57,734 bases of DNA. Source: Candidatus Aminicenantes bacterium UBA2190. Its GTDB lineage: Bacteria > Acidobacteriota > Aminicenantia > UBA2199. The DNA is taken from assembly GCA_002335385.1 (NCBI GenBank), contig DCVK01000066.1, positions 1 to 57,734 on the forward strand, read 5' to 3'. Shown here piece after piece: positions 25,083-32,593 of this stretch. A program made the translations under genes and the position numbers. The notes beneath the pieces were generated by a model. The model was not told the origin of the DNA. It did no database searches and saw only the letters and a program-made list of their open reading frames with translations. Every line of letters starts with the position of its first letter. The stretch's first letter is position 1.

Positions 25083-26479
25083 AGAAGGTCTTTCTCAGCG
25101 GCATCGCCGGCACGGGCATGAGCGCCCTGGCCGGCCTTTTCAAGGAAGCGGGCTGGCAGGTCTACGGCTCCGACAGCCGTTTCTACCCGCCGGTGGACCG
25201 GCTGCTCGCTGACCTCGGGGTCTCCCTGTTCCAGGGCTACGACGCGAAGAACATCCCCGTTGGGGTCGACCTGTGCGTGATCGGCAACGCCATCAGCCGC
25301 GGCAACCCCGAGGCCGAATTCATCCTCGACCGCCGCCTGGAGTACCTCTCCATGGCCGAAGCCCTGCAGCGTTTTTTCCTTCACGGCAAGCGTTCGCTGG
25401 TGGTGGCCGGCAGCCACGGCAAGACCACGACCGCCTCGTTCGTGGCCCACATGCTCGACAGCGCCGGCCTGCGCCCCGGGTTCTTCATCGGCGGCAAGCC
25501 GGGCAATTTCGCCGTCAACTACCGGCTGGCTGCCGGCGAATTCTTCGTCAGCGAGGGGGACGAATACGAGACGGCTTTCTTCGATCGCTCGGCCAAGTTC
25601 TTCAAATACCGGCCCGAGCTGCTGCTGATCACCGCCCTGGAGCACGACCATATCGATTTTTACCCCAGCGAAGCGGCCTACCTGCAAAGCTTCCGCAACC
25701 TGGTCAACCAGGTGCCGGGCTCCGGCCGCATCATCGTCAACGGCGACTATACCCTGGCCCGGCAGGCTGTCGAGCGCTCGTTCACACCGGTTATTTTCTA
25801 CGGCGGCAAGGGGTGCGCCAGCGAGATCTCCGGTCTGCAGCCCGCGGGCGGCGGCTATTCCTTTTTTCTGACCGTCGGCGGCCGGAAGCGTCTCTTTCAC
25901 TCGCCGCTGCCCGGGCCCTACAATGCATGGAACCTGGCCGCAGGCATCCTGCTGGCCGCCGAACTGGGGCTGGAACCGCGGGTCGTGGACAAGGCCATCG
26001 CCACTTTCCAGGGGGTGGAGCGGCGGCTGACCCTGCTGGGCCGGGCGGGGAACACGGTGTTCCTCAGCGATTTCGCCCACCACCCGACGGCCATCGCCGG
26101 CGTGCTGGGCGGCCTGCCCGACACCTATCCCGGCCATAGGATCGTAGCGGTGTTCGAGCCGCGCTCCTGGAGCCTGCGCCGCAATTTCTTCCAGGAGCGG
26201 CTGCCGGACGCCCTGGTGCGGGCCGACGAGATCCTCATCCGCGACGTTTATGAAAAGGAGAAGATCCCTCCCGGGGAGCGGCTTGCGGTCGAGGCGCTGC
26301 GTGCCGAGCTGGAAAGGCGGGGCAAAAAGGCGTACGTCTGCGCCGATGACGGGGAGATCAGGGGCCATGTCGCCGCCCTGGACCTCGCCGCCGCCCAGGT
26401 CGTCATCCTTTTGTCAAACGGCGACGTGCGCGGCTACAGCGACTGGGTGCGGTCCCTCTGCGCCGGCAGCCGCGCTTGA
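25076..26479 (+). CDS. mpl: UDP-N-acetylmuramate:L-Ala-gamma-D-Glu-mDAP ligase
   Basis: A 467-residue Mur ligase of the Mpl type. It joins recovered tripeptide to UDP-MurNAc, the recycling step directly after LD-carboxypeptidase action. The N-terminus GIAGTGMSALAGLFKEAGWQVYGSD is the UDP-binding Rossmann domain, AGSHGKTTTASF (GKT at 115-117) the ATP loop, EGDEYETAFFD and LEHDHIDFYPS the central motifs, and SDFAHHPTAI the C-terminal domain start. MurC is related, but EGDEYETAFFD and the HHPTAI motif favour Mpl. Start ATG 25076 overlaps the previous stop; GTG 25079 is an alternative. Confidence 0.9.
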   Translation: MVKKVFLSGIAGTGMSALAGLFKEAGWQVYGSDSRFYPPVDRLLADLGVSLFQGYDAKNIPVGVDLCVIGNAISRGNPEAEFILDRRLEYLSMAEALQRFFLHGKRSLVVAGSHGKTTTASFVAHMLDSAGLRPGFFIGGKPGNFAVNYRLAAGEFFVSEGDEYETAFFDRSAKFFKYRPELLLITALEHDHIDFYPSEAAYLQSFRNLVNQVPGSGRIIVNGDYTLARQAVERSFTPVIFYGGKGCASEISGLQPAGGGYSFFLTVGGRKRLFHSPLPGPYNAWNLAAGILLAAELGLEPRVVDKAIATFQGVERRLTLLGRAGNTVFLSDFAHHPTAIAGVLGGLPDTYPGHRIVAVFEPRSWSLRRNFFQERLPDALVRADEILIRDVYEKEKIPPGERLAVEALRAELERRGKKAYVCADDGEIRGHVAALDLAAAQVVILLSNGDVRGYSDWVRSLCAGSRA

Positions 26480-26503
26480 CAAATAATCTCCAGCCGCTAA
26501 GAT
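26476..26503 (+). promoter_or_regulatory. Promoter of ilvE
   Basis: TTGACA (26476-26481), 16-bp spacer, TAAGAT (26498-26503). The TGA inside the -35 hexamer is the stop codon of mpl. Confidence 0.5.
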
Positions 26504-26535
26504 TGAAAATTCGAAACAGCCAAGGAGGAGCGAAC

Positions 26536-27609
26536 ATGGATATCGCCCGGGAACTGGTCCCCCAGGAAAATCGGAAACCCCTTTTCGACGACCCGTTGAA
26601 GCTGCCGTTCGGCCGCAATTTCACCGACCACATGTTCACCATGGAGTTCACGCCGGGATCGGGCTGGTGCCGTCCGCGGATCAAGCCTTACGGGCCGCTG
26701 CTGATCGATCCCTCGGCCAACGTCCTGCACTACAGCCAGGAGGTGTTCGAGGGACAGAAGGCCTACAGGTCGCCCCGGGGCGAGATCCTGATGTTCCGTC
26801 CCCGGGAGAACGCCCGGCGCCTGAACCGCTCCCTGAGCCGCATGTGCATGCCGGAGATCCCGGAGGCTTCGGTACTGGAGGCCGAATGCGCGCTGCTCAA
26901 GGTCGAGGAGCGCTGGGTGCCGGCGCAAAAGGGCGCGAGCCTCTACGTGCGGCCGACGGTGATCGGCACCGAGGCGGCGCTGGGCATCAAGCCCTCCAGC
27001 GATTACCTTTTCTATATCATCCTCTCGCCGGTGGGGCCTTACTTCAAGGAGGGATTCAACCCGGTCAGCCTCTGGGTGAGCGACACGTACTCCCGCGCCG
27101 GCAGCGGCGGCACCGGCGAGGCCAAAACCGGCGGCAACTACGCCGGCAGCCTGCTGGCCACCCTGGAGGCGACGAAGAAAGGCTACAGCCAGGTCCTCTG
27201 GCTCGACGCCGGCGAGCACCGCTACGTCGAGGAGGTCGGCGCCATGAACATCTTCTTCGTCATCGACGGCAGGCTGGTCACGCCGGCGCTGGGCGGGACG
27301 ATCCTGCAGGGCATCACCCGCAAGTCGGTGCTGGAGCTGGCCCCGGAGCTGGGCATCCAGTGCGAAGAGCGCCGCATCGCCATCGACGAGGTCGTCGAGG
27401 GCATCGCCTCGGGCCGGGTGAGCGAGATCTTCGGCGCCGGCACGGCGGCGGTCATCAGCCCGGTGGGCAAGATCGGCTACCGCGGCACGGACTACACCGT
27501 CGACGGCGGCCGGACCGGTCCCTGGGCCGGGAAATTCTTCGATACGCTGACCGGGATCCAGTACGGCGAGCTGGAGGACCGTCACGGCTGGATGTACGTC
27601 GTCCAGTAG
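26536..27609 (+). CDS. ilvE: Branched-chain amino acid aminotransferase
   Basis: A 357-residue class IV PLP transaminase of the larger branched-chain aminotransferase subgroup. It interconverts leucine, isoleucine and valine with their 2-oxo acids. YSQEVFEGQKAYRSPRGEILMFRPRENARRLNRS is the conserved N-terminal block; the PLP lysine lies in GGTGEAKTGGNYAGSLLA or in the neighbouring QVLWLD region, and EEVGAMNIFFV is diagnostic. AAGGAGG before ATG 26536 fixes the start. It has its own promoter and is followed nine bases later by an esterase gene. Confidence 0.93.
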   Translation: MDIARELVPQENRKPLFDDPLKLPFGRNFTDHMFTMEFTPGSGWCRPRIKPYGPLLIDPSANVLHYSQEVFEGQKAYRSPRGEILMFRPRENARRLNRSLSRMCMPEIPEASVLEAECALLKVEERWVPAQKGASLYVRPTVIGTEAALGIKPSSDYLFYIILSPVGPYFKEGFNPVSLWVSDTYSRAGSGGTGEAKTGGNYAGSLLATLEATKKGYSQVLWLDAGEHRYVEEVGAMNIFFVIDGRLVTPALGGTILQGITRKSVLELAPELGIQCEERRIAIDEVVEGIASGRVSEIFGAGTAAVISPVGKIGYRGTDYTVDGGRTGPWAGKFFDTLTGIQYGELEDRHGWMYVVQ

Positions 27610-27618
27610 ACCCGTCCC

Positions 27619-28326
27619 ATGAGGATATTCCGAATGGCGCCGCTGCTCCTGCTGGCGGCGCTGCCGTTGCGCGCCGATGAAGCGTTTCCGCGCGCCCAAC
27701 TCATCGATCCGGTCGTCACCCTCCGGGAGCCGTCCCAAAGCTATGTGCTCTACCTGCCGTCGGGGTATGACGCGGGACGGCGCTGGCCCGTCCTCTATTG
27801 CTTCGATCCCCGCGGCTGCGGCCGCGTCCCCGCCGCCCTTTTCCGCGCCGCGGCGGAGAAGCACGGCTGGATATTGGCGGCATCGAACAATTCGCGCAAC
27901 GGCCCCTGGAAGGACATCTACCTCGCCGCCTGGGCCGTGTGGGACGACACGCGCGCCCGCCTGCGCATCGACGAAACGCGGGTTTACGCGGCGGGATTCT
28001 CCGGCGGCGCGAGGGTGGCTTGCGCACTGGCCCGCATTTTGGAGATCCGGACCGCCGGCGTGATCGCCTGCGGCGGCGGATTGCCCGAGTGGCTCGAGCC
28101 CGCGGACATGGCCGCCATTCCCTGGTTCGGCACCGTGGGCCGCCACGACTTCAATTTTCATGAGATGAAGGACCTGGAAAAAGATCTTCGCCGGCAGGGG
28201 AGCCACTGCCGGCTGGAAGTTTTCCCCGGCAAGCACAGCTGGCCTCCCGCTCAGCTGGCCATGGAGGCGGTTTCCTGGCTGGATCAGCTATCCACTGGCG
28301 GGAGTGTCAGTATCAGCAAGAAATAA
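27619..28326 (+). CDS. Exported alpha/beta-hydrolase (esterase-like)
   Basis: A 235-residue predicted secreted hydrolase. A signal peptide (MRIFRMAPLLLLAALPLRADE) is followed by a strand-rich start LYLPSGYDAGRRWPVLYCFDPRG and the nucleophile elbow AAGFSGGARVACALA. The acid region WFGTVGRHDFNFHEMK and the histidine HSWPPAQL complete a plausible triad, as in PHB-depolymerase or feruloyl-esterase-like enzymes. The substrate is unknown. The last eight or so residues (GSVSISKK) are read from a GTGTCAG hexamer repeat, so the 3' end has been invaded by the downstream island. Confidence 0.78.
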   Translation: MRIFRMAPLLLLAALPLRADEAFPRAQLIDPVVTLREPSQSYVLYLPSGYDAGRRWPVLYCFDPRGCGRVPAALFRAAAEKHGWILAASNNSRNGPWKDIYLAAWAVWDDTRARLRIDETRVYAAGFSGGARVACALARILEIRTAGVIACGGGLPEWLEPADMAAIPWFGTVGRHDFNFHEMKDLEKDLRRQGSHCRLEVFPGKHSWPPAQLAMEAVSWLDQLSTGGSVSISKK

Positions 28327-28785
28327 AAGAAATCGGTTTACGGTTGACGGTTTACGGTTGACGGGAAGAAAAGAAGGAATCGTAAGACTTAAATTCCAAA
28401 TCCCAAATTCCAAATCCCAAACAAGCACCAAATTCCAAATTCCAATTTCCAAAACGAAAAACAAGGCAAGTGTCAGTGACAGTGTCAGCAAGAGATCTAA
28501 CGAGTCCTAGTGGTAGTGATAGTGATAGTGGTAGTCGGAGACCAGAGCAATTCTTTTTCTTTCGCATAACGCATAACGCTTAACGAGGGAATGGATGTAA
28601 TCGGTTTACGGTGGACGGTGTAAGGTTGACGGTCAGAAAAAGCAATACGAAGACTTAAATTCCAAATCCCAAATCCCAAATAACAAATAATATCCAAATT
28701 CCAATTTCCAATTTCCAAAACAAAAGCCAAGGCACGAGTCAGTGACAGTTTCAGAAAGAGCCATGGACGGAGCGAACGCCGTCGT
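28327..28785. repeat. Repeat island 6
   Basis: Two forward-oriented composites in a row. First: CGGTNNA heptamers (about 28334-28370), AAATTCC heptamers (about 28388-28455), GTGTCA hexamers (about 28468-28492), TAGTGG/TAGTGA hexamers (about 28505-28537), CATAACG heptamers (about 28562-28587). Second: CGGTNNA (about 28598-28635), AAATTCC (about 28650-28715), degenerate GTCAGTGACA (about 28733-28760). Unlike islands 2 and 3 it is tandem rather than mirror-symmetric. Confidence 0.85.
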
Positions 28786-28811
28786 CCGGCGACCTGGCTC
28801 TTTGGCTCGCA

Positions 28812-29156
28812 TTATTTGACGGCTTCCAGTTCCTCCAGGAAATCAACGGCCCGCCGCAAATGCGGGATGACGATCGAACCGCCCACGACCAGGGCGACAT
28901 GAAGCGTTTCGATGATCTCCTCGCTGCCCGCCCCCTTATCCCTGGCCTGGATCAGGTGGTACGAGACGCAATCGTCGCAGCGCAGCACCAGGGAAGCGGC
29001 CAGGCCGAGCAATTCCTTGGTCTTGCCGTCCAGGGCCCCGGGCTGATAGGCCTGCTCGTCCAGGGCGAAAAAGCGCTTGATCCCCAGGTTGCCCCTCTCC
29101 AGGATCCTGGCGTTCATCTTCTGGCGAAAGCGGGTGAATTCCTCGAAGCGACTCAT
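28812..29156 (-). CDS. AhpD-like carboxymuconolactone decarboxylase family protein
   Basis: A 114-residue all-helical protein of the CMD/AhpD family. The redox motif C60-D-D-C63 with H67 (LRCDDCVSYHL) is the AhpD peroxidase-type active site, and EEIIETLHVALVVGGSIVIPHLRRAV is the conserved C-terminal helix. Such proteins reduce peroxides or act as small redox helpers, usually as trimers or hexamers. It starts four bases after the stop of the chagasin-like gene and shares its promoter. Confidence 0.88.
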   Translation of the reverse strand: MSRFEEFTRFRQKMNARILERGNLGIKRFFALDEQAYQPGALDGKTKELLGLAASLVLRCDDCVSYHLIQARDKGAGSEEIIETLHVALVVGGSIVIPHLRRAVDFLEELEAVK

Positions 29157-29160
29157 GGTC

Positions 29161-29601
29161 CTATTCCTGCTCCACGGCTTCGATCTTCACCTGGAACACG
29201 TGCGACTTTTCGGGCTTGGCATCGCTTTCCCAGGGGCGGACATACTTCATGGCGATCTCGGCCTCGCCCGACTTCAGGGCCCTGAAAGTCCAGCGGAACG
29301 TTTCACTGCCGCCCACGATGTGCGGGTCTTTTTTTCTTTCCTCGATCGTTTCCCCCAGGAATTCCAAAAGCTCATTGTCGGGTTCGGCGGCAAGGCTCCA
29401 GGTGTACCCGGTCCCCGGCCGGCCCTGGAAGCTCAGGGCGAACGTCTGCCCCGGTTCGACACGGATGGGAGTGCTTTCCTCCTGCGACATGGCGAAAACG
29501 GGCATGGGCACCTCCCCGGCTGCCTGGCTTTGGGACTTTGGCGTCGCGGCGCAAGATGCCAATGCCAGGATGCATGCAAGAATAAATAGAGTTGTTTTCA
29601 T
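29161..29601 (-). CDS. Chagasin-like (I42) cysteine protease inhibitor lipoprotein
   Basis: A 146-residue lipoprotein; the signal peptide ends in LASC with C17 as the lipidated residue. The mature domain carries the three loops of I42 inhibitors: RPGTGYTW (the NPTTGY-type loop), VGGSE (the GxGG loop) and YVRPWE (the RPW loop). These loops together block papain-like proteases. The start at 29601 follows GTGAGG; an in-frame ATG at 29619 lies in the promoter. Neighbouring AhpD-like protein is in the same operon. The target protease is unknown; none is adjacent. Confidence 0.87.
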   Translation of the reverse strand: MKTTLFILACILALASCAATPKSQSQAAGEVPMPVFAMSQEESTPIRVEPGQTFALSFQGRPGTGYTWSLAAEPDNELLEFLGETIEERKKDPHIVGGSETFRWTFRALKSGEAEIAMKYVRPWESDAKPEKSHVFQVKIEAVEQE

Positions 29602-29618
29602 TGCGGCCTCACCATTCA

Positions 29619-29647
29619 ATCATAATCCCGGGAGCACGAAAACGCAA
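29619..29647 (-). promoter_or_regulatory. Promoter of the chagasin-AhpD operon
   Basis: Minus strand: TTGCGT (29647-29642), 17-bp spacer, TATGAT (29624-29619). Confidence 0.55.
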
Positions 29648-29670
29648 TAGAAATAGAAGTGCATTTATGG

Positions 29671-29947
29671 TGTCAGTGTCAGTGACAGTGTCAGCAAGAG
29701 CCTTGGGAAAAGCTCTTTTTCTTTCGCTTCAACGCTTCAACTCTTCAACGCTTCAACAATCTCTGCATTTAAGTTCTGGATCTTTGTTTTGGTCAAAGTC
29801 CCCGCCAGGGGATTTGGATATTGGAATTTGGAATTTATTTGGAATTCAAGTCTTCGTATCGCGGATTTCTGACCGTCAACCCTAAACCGTCCACCGTAAA
29901 CCGATTACTTTCTTTCTTGCTGACACTGACACTGTCACTGACACTTG
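29671..29947. repeat. Repeat island 7
   Basis: Right-hand half of a composite: GTGTCA hexamers (about 29671-29696), a terminator-like hairpin, CGCTTCAAC nonamers (about 29727-29760), TTTGGAA heptamers (about 29817-29848), CCGTNNA heptamers (about 29872-29906) and hexamers (about 29919-29947) that run into the last codons of the PilZ gene. About 190 bp matches the island at 7684-7870 almost exactly. Confidence 0.85.
29696..29722 (+). terminator. Terminator-like hairpin inside the repeat island
   Basis: AAGAGC (29696-29701) and GCTCTT (29712-29717) form a stem followed by T-rich sequence, identical to the one at 7710-7737. No plus-strand gene precedes it here, so it may be part of the repeat rather than a working terminator. 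Confidence 0.4.
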
Positions 29948-30261
29948 TCTTGTTCCCCGACCAGGGCCTGGAAGGCCTCCTTCTGGTAATTCAGCAGCTG
30001 CACGCCCATGCCGCCGGGGAAGAGCAGCCAGGGCTTGCCCAGATCGTCCTTGCTCCATATGATGAATCCGGCCAGATTGACCCTTTCCTCCCGGCCTTCG
30101 AACTCGACATTGATCCCCTTGCCGGCGGGGCAGGGATGGGGTGTCTGGATGAAGATGCCGCGGCGTGAAATGTCGCCGGTGAAGGAAAGGAAACCGTGGC
30201 CGTCGTAATAGAAGCGCACGGGGATTTTCTTTTGCACCCGCTTGTCCCGTCTCTTGTCCAT
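29935..30261 (-). CDS. PilZ-domain protein
   Basis: A 108-residue single PilZ domain. The N-terminal arginines (MDKRRDKRVQKKIPVRF) and DISRRGIFIQT form the RxxxR...D/NxSxxG signature for cyclic-di-GMP binding, followed by the six-stranded barrel including VEFEGREERVNLAGFIIW. It would be a small cyclic-di-GMP effector or adapter. The ATG 30261 follows GGAGAGG; an earlier start overlaps the promoter. The C-terminal DKCQ and stop are encoded by the GTGTCAGTGACA repeat, exactly as in the unrelated ABC-F gene. Confidence 0.85.
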   Translation of the reverse strand: MDKRRDKRVQKKIPVRFYYDGHGFLSFTGDISRRGIFIQTPHPCPAGKGINVEFEGREERVNLAGFIIWSKDDLGKPWLLFPGGMGVQLLNYQKEAFQALVGEQDKCQ

Positions 30262-30292
30262 GCCGCCTCTCCAAAATCGATTCTCTGATAAA

Positions 30293-30321
30293 AATATGCT
30301 CCGGATCGCGGAAAATGTCAA
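30293..30321 (-). promoter_or_regulatory. Promoter of the PilZ gene
   Basis: Minus strand: TTGACA (30321-30316), 17-bp spacer, CATATT (30298-30293). The -10 is weak. Confidence 0.4.
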
Positions 30322-30339
30322 CCGGGATTTTTCCGATCC

Positions 30340-31101
30340 TCAGGCCGAGCCCTTGTCACGGCACTGGCTGCGGAAATCGCAATGGCGGCAGAAGGGGGTC
30401 TCTCTGGCCGGGAAGATGCCGGCGCCGATGCGCTGCACCATGTCCCCGATCATGGCCAGCAGGCTGTCCACTGCGCCTTCTTCGGGGACCACGCGCAATG
30501 TCTGATGGCGCACGCTGCCCGCCGTCCTGCCGTAGAAGACCTCGTATTTCAGGCTGGCCGGCAGCGGGCCGAAGCTGCGGTCGAAAAGGTACCTGTAGAT
30601 GACCATCTGCGGCGAATTACGCGCCCGGCTGTCGCTCCAGCGGCCGGTGGTGGTCTTGAAGTCGGTGATGCAGTAGTCCTCCTCGACCAGGTCGATGACC
30701 CCCTTCAGCATCACGCCGCTGCCGGGAAGCTCGGCGCATAGCTCCTTCTCAACCATCAGCGGCCGCGCATCCGGGGCGAGGTGACGGAGGAAGTGCTTCA
30801 GGAAGGCCAGCCCGCGCTGGCGGGTCTCGTGGCGGGGAGATCCCCAGGAGATCTCGCGCCCACAGGCGTCGCCGTCGAACCTGGAGCAGAAATAAGCCTC
30901 CACGGCTTCGTCCGCAGGCATGGCGCCGCCTATCCGCTGCAGGAAATAGTGCTCGATGGCGGAGTGGAAGACCTCACCGAGAAAGACCTTATCGTTAATG
31001 GGCGGCTGGATGTTTTCAACGTAGGCGAAAAAGTACTTGCGCGGACATTCGCGGTACGCACGGATCTGACTGTGGGAGATGTAGCCGCGGGGCAGGGCCA
31101 T
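30340..31101 (-). CDS. PD-(D/E)XK nuclease family protein with Fe-S cluster signature
   Basis: A 253-residue RecB/Cas4-like nuclease domain standing alone. Seen: the first cluster cysteine C19 (YRECPRKYFF), H46 (GEVFHSAIE), catalytic D137 (GVIDLV), D147 and K149 (ITDFKTTT), the QxxxY motif Q165-Y169 (QMVIYRYLF) and the trailing cysteines C238, C241 and C247. This is the full 4Fe-4S RecB-family layout of AddB, Cas4 or PD-(D/E)XK_1 proteins. It would cut or resect DNA. No CRISPR array or helicase gene is nearby. It starts nine bases after rpsT and is probably co-transcribed with it. Confidence 0.87.
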   Translation of the reverse strand: MALPRGYISHSQIRAYRECPRKYFFAYVENIQPPINDKVFLGEVFHSAIEHYFLQRIGGAMPADEAVEAYFCSRFDGDACGREISWGSPRHETRQRGLAFLKHFLRHLAPDARPLMVEKELCAELPGSGVMLKGVIDLVEEDYCITDFKTTTGRWSDSRARNSPQMVIYRYLFDRSFGPLPASLKYEVFYGRTAGSVRHQTLRVVPEEGAVDSLLAMIGDMVQRIGAGIFPARETPFCRHCDFRSQCRDKGSA

Positions 31102-31110
31102 CCGGCAGAA

Positions 31111-31377
31111 CTATTTTGCGTTTTTGCTGACCAGGTGGAGCAGTCGCGATTTGTAGCGCGAGCCGGTGTTCTTGTGGATCGTCCCCTTGCGCACGGTCAT
31201 GTCGATGATGGAAATGGTCTTGGGGAGCATCTTGGCGGCCTCGTCCTTCTGGCCGGCTTCGACCTTCTTCTTCAGGGCCTTGATTTTATTCTTCATCTTG
31301 GAACGGTTGCTGCGATTGACCATTCTTTTCTTTTCGTCCTGCCGATGCTTCTTCACAGCCGAGTCATGATTTGCCAT
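31111..31377 (-). CDS. rpsT: 30S ribosomal protein S20
   Basis: An 88-residue basic protein binding the 5' domain and helix 44 of 16S rRNA. The sequence MANHDSAVKKHRQDEKKRMVNRSNRSKMK followed by IKALKKKVEAG and IIDMTVRKGTIHKNTGSRYKSRLLHLV is characteristic. The start at 31377 is supported by GGAGG seven to eleven bases upstream; the upstream in-frame GTG region is the leader. It has a strong promoter and is followed by the PD-(D/E)XK nuclease gene. Confidence 0.95.
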   Translation of the reverse strand: MANHDSAVKKHRQDEKKRMVNRSNRSKMKNKIKALKKKVEAGQKDEAAKMLPKTISIIDMTVRKGTIHKNTGSRYKSRLLHLVSKNAK

Positions 31378-31401
31378 TGATATTCCTCCAGAATCACGCC
31401 C

Positions 31402-31430
31402 ATCATACACAATATAGCCCGTTCTGTCAA
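31402..31430 (-). promoter_or_regulatory. Promoter of rpsT
   Basis: Minus strand: TTGACA (31430-31425), 17-bp spacer, TATGAT (31407-31402). Among the best sigma-70-like promoters in the window. Confidence 0.7.
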
Positions 31431-31436
31431 TGCTTT

Positions 31437-31752
31437 TTAAGTGTCAGTACCAGTGAGAAATGAAAGTAATCGGTTTGCGGTAGACGGTTGACGGTTTATG
31501 GTCAGAAAAAGCGATACGAAGACGTAAATTCCAAATCCCAAATTCCAAATCTCAAACAAGCACCAAATTCCAAATTCCAATTTCCAAAACAAAAGCCCCT
31601 TCCACAATGACAGGATTCTCTTCGTTTGGGTCATTTGGTCATTGGATTTTGGAATTTATTTGGAATTTGGTGCTTGGGATTTGGGATTTAAGTCCTATGA
31701 ATATCTTTCTTCCTCCCTGCACCTTACGCCCTGAACCCTGCGCCTTACGCCG
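31437..31752. repeat. Repeat island 8
   Basis: Hexamers (about 31441-31455), CGGTNNA heptamers (about 31467-31502), AAATTCC heptamers (about 31527-31592), TTTGGAA heptamers (about 31643-31692) and CCTTACGCC-type units (about 31722-31752). Mirror-symmetric at the centre. The last units overlap the 3' codons of the LarE-like gene (KKRPSA and stop). Confidence 0.85.
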
Positions 31753-32593
31753 ATGGCCGTTTCTTTCTTCTTGAGTTCTCAGGGCTCTTGTCCCATGGCC
31801 CGCTCTGCAGGCCTCCCAGGTCGAGGGTGACGAAGCCCAATCCGCGCCGGCGGCAGAATTTCAGCAGTTCATCCTTCATGGCCAGGATCCTCGGGATCAG
31901 GGCGGCATCGGCCTCGACGCGCACGCCGTCGGGGATGTAGCGCACGCGCAGGGGGAAAACGCCCTTCAGGGCCAGGTAATGCTCCACCTGGCCGATCGCC
32001 CGCACCTGTTGCGCATCCAAACGCTGGCCGTAGGGAAAGCGGGTGGCCAGGCAGGTCGAGGAGGTGAGGTAGAGTTCCTCGATGCCCGCGCCGGCCAGTT
32101 CGCCGGCGATCTCGGCGGAGGTGATGCCGGCTTCGCTGAGCGGCGAAGCGACGGCCATTTCCTGCAGGGCGCGGCGGCCGGGGCGGTGCTCGGCCGCGTC
32201 GGAGCGGGTCGAGCCGTCCATCACCGTCGCGATGCCCAGCCGGGTCGCCTCCTGCTTCAGGGCGCGGAACATGAGTCGCTTGCAGGCGTAGCAGCGGTCG
32301 CGCGGGTTGCGGCGCAGGCCGGATCCGGGCGGCAGTTCGAGGCGCAGCCCGCGCACGGGCACGGGCAGCATTTTGCGGAAGTACTTCACCCGCGCCCGCG
32401 CCCCCGCGCCGCTGAACGGTGTTTCGACATGGCAGGCGACGACGTTGCCCTCGCCCAGCGCCGCCGCGGCTGCGCGCGCGAGGAAGAACGAGTCCTTGCC
32501 CCCGGAGAACGCCACCAGGACGCGGCCATGGCGCTTGAGGGCTTCAAACAGCCTGGCCTTTTTCCGCGCGGGGACGCAGGGGAGCGGCTTCAT
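31745..32593 (-). CDS. LarE-like ATP-dependent sulfur transferase / PP-loop protein
   Basis: A 282-residue PP-loop enzyme. SGGKDS (residues 30-35) is the ATP-binding loop; NPRDRCYACKRLMF has C101-x-x-C104; DGSTRSDAAEHRPGRRAL and TSSTCLATRFPYG (C181) match LarE. LarE proteins make the nickel-pincer cofactor of lactate racemase by donating sulfur from a cysteine; C181 is at the position of that cysteine. The extra CxxC would suit the iron-sulfur LarE variant. LarB and LarC are absent here, so a different thiolation is possible. It overlaps tmk as ATGA and ends a five-gene operon. Confidence 0.8.
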   Translation of the reverse strand: MKPLPCVPARKKARLFEALKRHGRVLVAFSGGKDSFFLARAAAAALGEGNVVACHVETPFSGAGARARVKYFRKMLPVPVRGLRLELPPGSGLRRNPRDRCYACKRLMFRALKQEATRLGIATVMDGSTRSDAAEHRPGRRALQEMAVASPLSEAGITSAEIAGELAGAGIEELYLTSSTCLATRFPYGQRLDAQQVRAIGQVEHYLALKGVFPLRVRYIPDGVRVEADAALIPRILAMKDELLKFCRRRGLGFVTLDLGGLQSGPWDKSPENSRRKKRPSA

